Origin: an uncultured Bacteroidota bacterium
GTDB taxonomy: Bacteria > Bacteroidota > Bacteroidia > Chitinophagales > Chitinophagaceae
Assembly (NCBI GenBank): GCA_903912405.1
Contig: CAIWHF010000211.1
Location: 1 to 5,672 of the forward strand
Length of the DNA stretch: 5,672 bases
Direction of reading: 5' to 3'
Under the pieces are notes generated by a model, which worked only from the letters and a program-made list of their open reading frames with translations, was not told where the DNA came from and made no database searches. The translations under genes and the position numbers were made by a program. Of the stretch, positions 1-5,672 are shown piece after piece; the first letter of the stretch is position 1; each line of letters starts with the position of its first letter.

Positions 1-234
1 ACATGTGGCTTCTAAGCCTTGACGCATTGCTTTGGTTAAAAGCACATCTATGGCTTGCTCCAATTTCATATCCGTTTCTACCTCTAACTCAATTTTCATT
101 TCTTTTTTATCTAATTCTATGGACACATGTGTTCCTTTGAAATCCCAACGATTGAGAATTTCCTTTTTCACAACATTAACCGCATTGTCTAATGTTTGTC
201 CATCTACTTTACTTTGAATATCAAATGAAGGCAT
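1..234 (-). CDS. yajQ: YajQ-family nucleotide-binding protein (UPF0234), N-terminal half, cut by window edge
   Basis: Reading the minus strand from the ATG at 234-232 gives 78 codons open to the window edge, beginning MPSFDIQSKVDGQTLDNAVN and continuing through NRWDFKG (residues 28-34) and a second strand-rich segment ending RQGLEATC. The MPSFDI start, the following K/E-VD, the NAV segment and the R-[FW]-DF-[KR]-G motif are the N-terminal signature of YajQ (E. coli MPSFDIVSEVD...RFDFR). The family is about 160 residues, so roughly half is present; the C-terminal domain lies outside. Known: YajQ homologues are small cytoplasmic proteins with two ferredoxin-like folds, and some bind cyclic di-GMP and act as effectors in proteobacteria. 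Whether the Bacteroidota version does so is not shown here. The gene starts 24 bp after the ABC-F stop on the same strand, so it is probably co-transcribed with it. No Shine-Dalgarno sequence precedes the ATG. Family call is firm; function in this organism is uncertain. Confidence 0.9.
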   Translation of the reverse strand, partial: MPSFDIQSKVDGQTLDNAVNVVKKEILNRWDFKGTHVSIELDKKEMKIELEVETDMKLEQAIDVLLTKAMRQGLEATC

Positions 235-258
235 GGTGCTTATTTTTAAAGTATAAAT

Positions 259-2202
259 TTAATTAATTTTCTCTTCTAATTCCATCAACAGCTCTACTAA
301 TTGATCTTGCTTGGTTTGCATTGGCCCAATCTTGTTGACGATAGCCTGATAATCAACATCTAATTGCTTATAAGCATCTTGATTGGCATACATAGCTGGA
401 TCGCTCATTTTTGCCTCAAGGCTCGTTTTCTCATTTAATAATTTTTCAAGATCTTGCTCTAATCGTTGCAGCTCTTTTGTTTTTTGTTGATGTTCTTTTT
501 TATAGCGCTGCTGATCTTGCTCATTTACAGGTGTTTTAGGCGCTACTGGTTTTTCAATAGGCTTTGCTGGTATTGCTTGTTTTTGTGCTTGTTCTTTTAA
601 TTTTCGTTCCGCTTGAAAAACCACCCACTCATCGTAACTACCTATGAATTCTTTAATTTTCCCATCTACAATTTCCCATATTTTATTCGCTGTTTGCTGA
701 ATAAAATAACGATCATGCGATACAAAAATCAATGTGCCTTCATATTTATTCAAAGCATCAATAAGCATTTGAACAGAATGCATATCCAAGTGATTGGTTG
801 GCTCATCGAGCATTAAGAAATTACCTTTGGCTGCTATTACTTTTGCTAATGCAACACGTGCTTTCTCTCCACCCGACAATACTCTAATCTTCTTAAATAC
901 ATCATCGCCACTAAACAAGAAACAACCTAATAGCTGACGCAATTCTAATTCCGTTTTCCCCGTTCCTGCTCGCATCATCTCGTCTAGAATTTCTAATTCT
1001 ATATTGAGCGCTTCTAACTGATGTTGCGCATAAAAACTCTCTTTTACATTGTGCCCAGGTTTAAATACCCCTTCGTGTTGTTCTCTTCCTGCAATTATTC
1101 TCAACAAGGTAGATTTACCTTTACCATTAGCACCAATCAACGCAATTTTATCGCCTCTATTTATCTCTGCATGAGCATCATTCAAAATTTCTAATGCGCC
1201 AAAACGTTTAGTGATATGCTCTAAAGTGGCAATAATTTTACCTGGTTGCACACCCACTTGGAAATTTATATTCATAGAAGGAATACTACCATCTGGTGCT
1301 TCAATACGATCTATTTTATCTAAACGCTTCATGACACTCTGGGCTTGAGCAGCCTTAGATGCTTTTGCTTTAAAGCGCTCAATAAAGCGTTCTTGTTGGC
1401 GTATATAATCTTGTTGATTTTCAAAAGCTCTTTGTTGCAATACCATACGCTCTTCTTTTTCTTTCTCAAAGAAGCTATAATTGCCAGAATAGGAAACTAA
1501 ATCTCGTTGCCACAACTCCACAATTTTCGTTACCATTCTATCTAAAAAATAGCGGTCATGCGAAACAATAACTACAGAACCCGGATAACTAATCAAGTAG
1601 CGCTCTAGCCACTCAATAGAAGGTAAGTCTAAGTGGTTGGTAGGCTCATCGAGCAATAGTAAATCGGGGGCTTGCAACATCATTTTTGCTAACAAAACAC
1701 GCATTCTCCAGCCTCCAGAAAATTGATCATACGGGCGTTGCAAATCGGCAGTAGTGAAGCCTAAACCTTCTAACACCTCAGCAGTTTTATGTTCCATTTC
1801 ATAACCACCCGCCACTTCAAAATCATGTAATTTATGACTATAGGTATCTAAAAGTTTTTCGTCATCTGGCTTTGTCTCCAATGCTACTAAAAGTTCTTGC
1901 ATTTCTTTTTCAATAGCTAATGCACGCTCAAATGCCATCATACCTACAGATAATATAGATTCGCTTGAGGAGAAACTTAATAAATCTTGGTTAAAGAAAC
2001 CTAAACTTAAATCTTTCGGTTTATTGATGGTTCCGCTATCAAATGAATATTCATTCATGATGAGTCGGAGCAAGGTCGATTTTCCAGCACCGTTTACGCC
2101 CACTAAGCCAATGCGTTCGCCAGGACCAATTTGCCAATTAGCATCTTCTAAAATCGTTCTAGAGCCAAAAGAAAAGTTAATATTTTGTAGAGATAGCAAC
2201 AT
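259..2202 (-). CDS. ABC-F family ATPase, YheS-like ribosome-associated factor
   Basis: A 647-residue soluble protein with two tandem ABC ATPase domains and no membrane segments, which makes it an ABC-F translation factor and not a transporter. Domain 1 has Walker A GVNGAGKST (35-43), signature FSGGWRMR (161-168), Walker B LLLLDEPTNHLD (181-192, catalytic E186) and H-loop H215. Domain 2 has Walker A GANGKGKST (357-365), signature LSGGEKAR (442-449), Walker B with DEPTNHLD (466-473, catalytic E467) and H-loop H496. Between them, about residues 240-320, lies the charged helical linker (P-site tRNA interaction motif) with ERFKAKASKAAQAQ. After a Pro/Lys/Gln-rich stretch (about 535-565) comes a C-terminal coiled coil (about 565-645). 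Length, the linker sequence, YAQHQLEAL (391-399) and the C-terminal coiled coil match E. coli YheS (637 aa) better than EttA, which lacks the C-terminal extension. Known: ABC-F proteins bind the ribosomal E site and help resolve stalled complexes. Both catalytic glutamates are intact. The ATG at 2202-2200 places the first beta strand right at the N-terminus, as in homologues. Confidence 0.95.
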   Translation of the reverse strand: MLLSLQNINFSFGSRTILEDANWQIGPGERIGLVGVNGAGKSTLLRLIMNEYSFDSGTINKPKDLSLGFFNQDLLSFSSSESILSVGMMAFERALAIEKEMQELLVALETKPDDEKLLDTYSHKLHDFEVAGGYEMEHKTAEVLEGLGFTTADLQRPYDQFSGGWRMRVLLAKMMLQAPDLLLLDEPTNHLDLPSIEWLERYLISYPGSVVIVSHDRYFLDRMVTKIVELWQRDLVSYSGNYSFFEKEKEERMVLQQRAFENQQDYIRQQERFIERFKAKASKAAQAQSVMKRLDKIDRIEAPDGSIPSMNINFQVGVQPGKIIATLEHITKRFGALEILNDAHAEINRGDKIALIGANGKGKSTLLRIIAGREQHEGVFKPGHNVKESFYAQHQLEALNIELEILDEMMRAGTGKTELELRQLLGCFLFSGDDVFKKIRVLSGGEKARVALAKVIAAKGNFLMLDEPTNHLDMHSVQMLIDALNKYEGTLIFVSHDRYFIQQTANKIWEIVDGKIKEFIGSYDEWVVFQAERKLKEQAQKQAIPAKPIEKPVAPKTPVNEQDQQRYKKEHQQKTKELQRLEQDLEKLLNEKTSLEAKMSDPAMYANQDAYKQLDVDYQAIVNKIGPMQTKQDQLVELLMELEEKIN

Positions 2203-2209
2203 AAGGCTG

Positions 2210-2217
2210 CAAAAATA
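2210..2217 (-). promoter_or_regulatory. Candidate -7 element for the ABC-F/yajQ unit
   Basis: On the minus strand this reads TATTTTTG, an exact match to TAnnTTTG, the -7 element of the Bacteroidota primary sigma factor. It ends only 7 bases before the ABC-F ATG, so transcription from it would give an almost leaderless mRNA. No convincing TTG/TTTG -33 element is found at the usual 17-23 bp upstream. The element is a pattern match only. Confidence 0.35.
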
Positions 2218-2221
2218 ATAT

Positions 2222-2236
2222 TCTTATCTGATAAGA
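2222..2236. promoter_or_regulatory. 15-bp palindrome TCTTATC-T-GATAAGA, possible operator
   Basis: Two perfect 7-bp inverted arms flank a single central T at 2229. The site lies between the two candidate -7 elements, about 14 bp from the plus-strand one (2251-2258) and 4 bp from the minus-strand one (2210-2217), so it covers or abuts the -33 zone of either promoter. That is where a dimeric repressor or activator could control both directions. It does not match the Fur box, whose half sites run in the opposite orientation (GATAAT-N-ATTATC), and I cannot name a regulator for it. Confidence 0.4.
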
Positions 2237-2250
2237 TTGGTTTCTTGTCT

Positions 2251-2258
2251 TACATTTG
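2251..2258 (+). promoter_or_regulatory. Candidate -7 element for the DUF3347-TonB receptor-truA operon
   Basis: TACATTTG is an exact match to the Bacteroidota -7 consensus TAnnTTTG. Its end is 19 bases before the lipoprotein ATG, so the transcript would have a leader of roughly 12-14 bases. The -33 position is poor: TCTG at 2227-2230, with a 20-bp spacer, is only a partial match to TTTG and lies inside the palindrome at 2222-2236. A weak -33 element would fit a promoter that needs an activator, but this is inference. Confidence 0.45.
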
Positions 2259-2259
2259 C

Positions 2260-2273
2260 TAAAATATATTTTA
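2260..2273. promoter_or_regulatory. 14-bp perfect AT palindrome next to the predicted transcription start
   Basis: TAAAATATATTTTA is its own reverse complement. It begins 2 bp downstream of the candidate -7 element and ends 4 bp before the lipoprotein ATG, so it would straddle the transcription start. It is made only of A and T, and such palindromes arise readily by chance in AT-rich spacers, so a binding role is tentative. Confidence 0.25.
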
Positions 2274-2277
2274 AATC

Positions 2278-2844
2278 ATGCATCATACCCACAAAGTTCT
2301 ATTCGTTATTAGTTTAATGTCACTATTTATAAGCTGTAAATCGGCTAATCAAAATGACGATTCTAGCGCTAATCCATTGCCTAGTCATGCTATAACAAGC
2401 AATGTAGATAGCAATGCTACTGCTGCAGCCATCAAGGTGTTTTTGAAATATTTAGACATAAAGGACGCTTTAGTAGCAGGTGATACGGGTAAATGTATGG
2501 GAGCTACCACAAATTTCATTGATGCCATGGAGCAATTAAAAGAACGATTCCCAAAAAATAATAGTGCTTATACTTATATGGATAGTTTACAATCCTACGC
2601 TAAGAAAATTGATAAAGCTCCCTTAATGGAGCATAAAAGATCTATGTTTAGTTTACTAAGCAATTGCATGAATCAGTTTTTAAAGTCTATTGAAATTAAA
2701 AACGCCCATATTTATCATCAATTTTGTCCTATGGCTTTACATGATACCGGTGCTTTTTGGTTGAGCCAAGAGGCTGATATTAAAAACCCTTATTTCGGTA
2801 AAGAAATGTTGGAATGTGGTGAAACTGTTGATTCATTAAATTAA
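2278..2844 (+). CDS. DUF3347 domain lipoprotein, putative metal-binding
   Basis: A 188-residue secreted lipoprotein. Residues 1-19 form a lipoprotein signal peptide (HK, then hydrophobic VLFVISLMSLFIS) ending in lipobox FIS-C with lipidated Cys20. A low-complexity linker rich in Asn, Ser and Asp follows (about 21-47), then a helical DUF3347 domain (about 48-185). The diagnostic C-terminal pattern is HQFCPMA (147-153), GAFWLS (158-163), IKNPYFGKEML (168-178) and CG (180-181). DUF3347 also occurs at the end of CusB-like metal-efflux adaptors, so the conserved C150, M152, M177 and C180 are candidate metal (perhaps copper) ligands; this is inference. The mature part carries 8 Met, 5 His and 4 Cys. 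Cell location is periplasmic or surface: Asp27-Asp28 near the N-terminus is only weakly like a Bacteroidota surface-export signal. The ATG at 2278 is the only start leaving a complete signal peptide. It is first gene of the operon, 8 bp before the receptor gene. Family is confident; substrate is unknown. Confidence 0.88.
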   Translation: MHHTHKVLFVISLMSLFISCKSANQNDDSSANPLPSHAITSNVDSNATAAAIKVFLKYLDIKDALVAGDTGKCMGATTNFIDAMEQLKERFPKNNSAYTYMDSLQSYAKKIDKAPLMEHKRSMFSLLSNCMNQFLKSIEIKNAHIYHQFCPMALHDTGAFWLSQEADIKNPYFGKEMLECGETVDSLN

Positions 2845-2852
2845 GCTATATT

Positions 2853-5201
2853 ATGCGCACATTCCTTATTGGACTGCTATCACTGCTAACTACTTCTTTA
2901 TTGGCTCAAAACAAAGTGAGTTTAAGTGGTCATATTCGTGATGCCAAAAGCAGTGAGGATTTATTAGGTGCTACGGTATATGTTAAAGAACTTGGCATTG
3001 GCATTGCTGCTAATAATTATGGTTTTTATTCCATTGCTGTGCCCAAGGGTAACTACACGCTCATATTCTCCTATGTTGGCTATAATCCTTTGGTTAAAGA
3101 ATTTAATTTAACTAGCGATCAACAATTCAACGCTGAACTAGTTGACAAAGCTACTTTACAAGAGGTTTTAGTTAGTTCTAAAAAGAAAGATATTAATGTA
3201 AGTGGTACGCAAATGGGTAGCATTACCTTATCTACCGATAAGATAAAACAATTACCGGTCTTATTTGGAGAGATAGATATCCTTAAAGCTATTCAGTTAT
3301 TACCCGGTGTGCAATCGGCTGGTGAAGGCAATGCAGGATTTTATGTTCGTGGTGGCGGACCAGATCAAAATTTAATTCTATTAGATGACGCCGTGGTATA
3401 TAATTCTGGACATCTATTTGGTTTCTTTTCGGTATTTAATTCAGATGCCATAAAATCTACAACGCTCATAAAAGGCGGCATGCCTGCTCAATATGGCGGA
3501 CGATTATCTTCTGTTGTAGATATCTCCATGAAAGAAGGCAACCGAAAAGAATTTCATGGAGAAGGTGGAATTGGGTTAATTGCATCTAGACTAACTTTGG
3601 AAGGACCAATAGTAAAAGGCAAAGGATCTTTTATGGTATCCGGTAGAAGAACGTATATTGATGCTATTACTGCACCATTCACCAAAAACAGCATAGCTAG
3701 CGGCTCCGGTTATTTTTTTTATGATGCCAATTTAAAAGCTAATTACACCCTTAGCGACAAAGACAGAGTTTATTTGAGTGGCTATTTTGGAAGAGATCAT
3801 TTTACTTTTGCTAATAAAAATGAAAGTTTTAAAACTGATATTCCATGGGGCAATAGTACGGCTACCTTACGTTGGAATCATCAATTTAACAGTCATTTGT
3901 TTGCCAATACTACCCTCGTGTATAATGATTATCAATTTGCTTTCAATGCTACCCAATCGAGCTTTGAAGTACAATTGAAATCTAGCATAAAAGATTATAG
4001 TGCTAAAATTGATTTTGATTATTACACTAATCAGTTGCATCATATTAAATTTGGAATGGCGGCTACGAATCATACTTTTTCACCTAATCAAGTATCTGGT
4101 CGCTCGGATAGTGTTGTATTTAACCCAGAAAACACGTTTGTAAAGCATGGCAACGAATATGGATTGTATGTAAGTGACGAATGGGAGCCTACGCAATACT
4201 TATCCATAAATGCCGGTATGCGCCTTTCGAGATTTACTCAAATTGGGGCTTATACAAATTATCTATATGATTTTAACGGCAATAAAGCAGATAGTACTGT
4301 CTATGCACCCGGACAAACCGTGCAAGCATATAATGGATTGGAGCCGAGGTTGAATACCCGTTGGCAATTAAATAAAACAAGTTCCATTAAGACAAGCATT
4401 AGCAGAGCTTATCAATACATTCATTTACTGTCGAACAATGGTAGCACTTTACCTACTGATGTATGGGTGCCCAGTACCATGCGCGTAAAACCGCAAGAAT
4501 GCTGGCAATATAGTGTAGGTTATTTCAAAAACTTATTAAACAACACTATTGAAACTTCGGTTGAAGTGTATTACAAATCCATGAAAAACCAAATTGAATA
4601 CCGTGCTGGATACACACCCAATACCTTAAAAGATCCTGAATTGGATTATGTATTTGGAAAAGGCGAAGCCTATGGTGCAGAATTTTTCATCAATAAAACA
4701 AAGGGGAAATTTACCGGTTGGATTGGCTATACCCTAGCATGGACTTATCGTACCTTCCCTGATTTAAATAATGGAGAAAAATACCCAAACAAATACGATC
4801 GTAGACACGATATTAGTATTGTAGGCACTTATGAGCTTAATAAAAAATGGACCTTTTCGTCTGTGTTTATTTATGGTTCTGGCAATGCTATTACTTTACC
4901 TACTAATTATTATTTTATACAAGGACAGTTGATTCAAGATAATAGCAAGCTCAATAATTATAGAATCTTTCCTTATCACCGATTAGATCTTTCTGCCATT
5001 TATAAACCAACACCCAAGAAAAATAGAAAATGGCAAGGCACATGGGCGTTCTCTATCTACAATGTTTACAGCCGACAAAATCCATACTTTTTATATTTAG
5101 ACACACAAGGTTCTGTGGCTACAGGCGGTATCACTGCCAATGTAAAACAAGTATCCATTTTCCCTATCTTGCCTAGCATAACCTACAATATCAAATTTTA
5201 A
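2853..5201 (+). CDS. TonB-dependent outer-membrane receptor with CarboxypepD_reg-like N-terminal domain
   Basis: A 782-residue outer-membrane active transporter powered by TonB-ExbB-ExbD. Residues 1-18 are a Sec signal peptide (MRTFLIGLLSLLTTSLLA, then Gln). Residues about 22-98 form the CarboxypepD_reg-like beta-sandwich typical of Bacteroidota receptors (VSLSGHIRDA, GATVYV, YGFYSIAVPKGNYTLIFSYVGY). LQEVLVSS (102-109) is a likely TonB box. The plug spans about 115-228 with LKAIQLLPGVQS (144-155), FYVRGGGPDQNLILLDD (163-179) and YGGRLSSVVDI (214-224). The remainder (about 235-782) is the 22-strand barrel, ending SITYNIKF with the terminal Phe expected of a BAM substrate. It is shorter than SusC proteins (about 1000 aa) and has no STN domain, so FecIR-type sigma/anti-sigma control is not indicated. 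It belongs to a broad receptor family with the LLPGVQS and GGGPDQNLILLD signatures and no assigned substrate that I know. The lipoprotein just upstream suggests a capture partner. The start follows the previous stop by 8 bp. Confidence 0.95.
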   Translation: MRTFLIGLLSLLTTSLLAQNKVSLSGHIRDAKSSEDLLGATVYVKELGIGIAANNYGFYSIAVPKGNYTLIFSYVGYNPLVKEFNLTSDQQFNAELVDKATLQEVLVSSKKKDINVSGTQMGSITLSTDKIKQLPVLFGEIDILKAIQLLPGVQSAGEGNAGFYVRGGGPDQNLILLDDAVVYNSGHLFGFFSVFNSDAIKSTTLIKGGMPAQYGGRLSSVVDISMKEGNRKEFHGEGGIGLIASRLTLEGPIVKGKGSFMVSGRRTYIDAITAPFTKNSIASGSGYFFYDANLKANYTLSDKDRVYLSGYFGRDHFTFANKNESFKTDIPWGNSTATLRWNHQFNSHLFANTTLVYNDYQFAFNATQSSFEVQLKSSIKDYSAKIDFDYYTNQLHHIKFGMAATNHTFSPNQVSGRSDSVVFNPENTFVKHGNEYGLYVSDEWEPTQYLSINAGMRLSRFTQIGAYTNYLYDFNGNKADSTVYAPGQTVQAYNGLEPRLNTRWQLNKTSSIKTSISRAYQYIHLLSNNGSTLPTDVWVPSTMRVKPQECWQYSVGYFKNLLNNTIETSVEVYYKSMKNQIEYRAGYTPNTLKDPELDYVFGKGEAYGAEFFINKTKGKFTGWIGYTLAWTYRTFPDLNNGEKYPNKYDRRHDISIVGTYELNKKWTFSSVFIYGSGNAITLPTNYYFIQGQLIQDNSKLNNYRIFPYHRLDLSAIYKPTPKKNRKWQGTWAFSIYNVYSRQNPYFLYLDTQGSVATGGITANVKQVSIFPILPSITYNIKF

Positions 5202-5204
5202 ATT

Positions 5205-5672
5205 ATGAGCACCGTAGAAGCATCCCAACATCGCTATTTTATTGCAGTAAGTTATGATGGCACACACTTTCATGGTTCTCAAATACAAGAAAATGCAGCT
5301 ACCGTTCAAGGCGCATTGAATGCAGCATTGCAAACTATCTTACGCAACAATCAAATTGAAACTTTTGGTGCCAGCAGAACCGATGAGGGCGTGCATGCTT
5401 ACTACAACGTATATCATTTTGATTGGCCTGTTGTTTTAGATAAAACACTGCCCTACAAACTAAATGCTATTCTACCAAGCACTATGGCTTGTGTAGGTTT
5501 TTATAAAACTAGCGTGGAACTCAACGCTCGTTTCGATGCTATAACAAGGCAATACCGTTATATTATTTACAATAAGAAAAATCCCTTTTTAGAAAAACGC
5601 GCCTATTTCTTTCCCTTTCAATTATCCATTGAAAAGCTCCATGAAACGGCTGCACTTTTAAAAACACATACT
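5205..5672 (+). CDS. truA: tRNA pseudouridine(38-40) synthase TruA, N-terminal part, cut by window edge
   Basis: An ATG at 5205 opens a frame of 156 codons that runs off the window end without a stop. TruA converts uridines 38, 39 and 40 in the tRNA anticodon stem-loop to pseudouridine, in the cytoplasm, as a homodimer. Seen motifs: RYFIAVSYDGTHFHGSQIQ (10-28), the N-terminal strand and loop; TVQGALNAAL (33-42); GASRTDEGVHA (55-65) with the catalytic aspartate at Asp60, the same number as in E. coli; and NARFDAITRQYRYII (107-121), the conserved ARFDA-xxR-xYxY motif. GSQIQ replaces the proteobacterial GWQ, and SRTDEG replaces GRTDAG; both are common in Bacteroidota versions as I recall them. 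Full TruA is about 250-270 aa, so more than half is present. Only 3 bp separate it from the receptor stop codon, so translational coupling and co-transcription are likely. No alternative upstream start fits, and the next Met is residue 94. Confidence 0.95.
   Translation, partial: MSTVEASQHRYFIAVSYDGTHFHGSQIQENAATVQGALNAALQTILRNNQIETFGASRTDEGVHAYYNVYHFDWPVVLDKTLPYKLNAILPSTMACVGFYKTSVELNARFDAITRQYRYIIYNKKNPFLEKRAYFFPFQLSIEKLHETAALLKTHT

Larger units (their letters stand above)
2203..2277. promoter_or_regulatory. Divergent intergenic region between the ABC-F gene and the DUF3347 operon
   Basis: These 75 bp separate two start codons facing opposite ways and must hold the promoters of both units unless transcription reads in from further away. 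It is strongly AT-rich. It contains one match to the Bacteroidota -7 element TAnnTTTG on each strand and two palindromes (separate entries). No Shine-Dalgarno sequence is seen next to either start codon, as is usual for this phylum. Confidence 0.75.

Noticed and set aside
32..217. Plus-strand open frame of 61 codons antisense to yajQ.
   Set aside because: It lies fully opposite a clear YajQ reading frame, and its Ser-rich product resembles no family I know.
235..258. A terminator or separate promoter between the ABC-F stop and the yajQ start.
   Set aside because: The 24 bp are AT-rich with no GC-rich hairpin and no complete TAnnTTTG match on the minus strand.
613..816. Plus-strand open frame of 67 codons antisense to the ABC-F gene.
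   Set aside because: It covers the second-domain Walker B and H-loop region on the opposite strand and is a by-product of that conserved sequence.
788..1655. A near-identical 25-bp direct repeat (788-812 and 1631-1655, two mismatches), with a second similar pair near 705 and 1548.
   Set aside because: These are the Walker B and H-loop coding segments of the two tandem ABC domains of one ABC-F gene. Protein-level homology explains them; they are not a mobile or regulatory repeat.
259..2202. Interpretation of the ABC-F gene as an antibiotic-resistance (ARE) ABC-F determinant.
   Set aside because: The linker and C-terminal coiled coil resemble the housekeeping YheS type, and no resistance or mobile-element context is present.
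2024..2218. Plus-strand open frame of 64 codons antisense to the first Walker A region of the ABC-F gene and running into the intergenic region.
   Set aside because: It is opposite a strongly conserved P-loop, and no start signal or family resemblance was seen.
2222..2236. Interpretation of the 15-bp palindrome as a Fur box.
   Set aside because: Fur half sites read GATAAT-N-ATTATC, while this site reads CTTATC-N-GATAAG, with arms in the opposite orientation.
3778..4073. Two short open frames within the receptor gene, one on each strand (3778-3978 plus, 3867-4073 minus).
   Set aside because: Both overlap the continuous 782-codon receptor frame, with compositions expected from shifted reading of AT-rich DNA.
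5097..5333. Minus-strand open frame of 78 codons with several cysteines spanning the receptor end and truA start.
   Set aside because: It is opposite the receptor C-terminus and the conserved TruA N-terminus; both plus-strand frames have clear family motifs.

Overview
The window looks like a chromosomal segment from a member of the Bacteroidota. Four things point there: AT-rich DNA; start codons with no recognisable Shine-Dalgarno sequence; two sequences in the divergent intergenic region that match the TAnnTTTG -7 element of this phylum; and a TonB-dependent receptor with an N-terminal CarboxypepD_reg-like domain, a Bacteroidota hallmark. A family such as Chitinophagaceae or Sphingobacteriaceae is possible, but the sequence alone does not settle it.

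Layout. The left part is on the minus strand: an ABC-F ATPase most like YheS (2202 down to 259), followed 24 bp later by the first 78 codons of a YajQ-family protein (234 down to the window edge). A 75-bp divergent intergenic region (2203-2277) carries candidate promoters for both directions and two palindromes. The right part is on the plus strand and forms a tight cluster: a DUF3347 lipoprotein (2278-2844), then 8 bp, a TonB-dependent outer-membrane receptor (2853-5201), then 3 bp, and the first 156 codons of the tRNA pseudouridine synthase TruA (5205 to the window edge). Coding density is very high; no RNA gene, mobile element, CRISPR array or clear terminator is visible, and no gene-free stretch exceeds 75 bp.

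How the genes may work together. The lipoprotein and receptor are the most interesting pair. In this phylum a lipoprotein encoded next to a TonB-dependent receptor often captures the substrate for it (SusD/SusC, HmuY/HmuR, BtuG/BtuB). Here the lipoprotein is DUF3347, a domain also found at the C-terminus of CusB-like metal-efflux adaptors, and its mature part is rich in Cys, Met and His. A role in metal (possibly copper) binding, uptake or homeostasis is a reasonable hypothesis but is not proven. ABC-F, YajQ and TruA are conserved housekeeping families; ABC-F and TruA act on the ribosome and on tRNA respectively, while YajQ is a reported c-di-GMP-binding protein. None of the families is new; the lipoprotein-receptor pairing and the palindromic intergenic region are what merit a second look.
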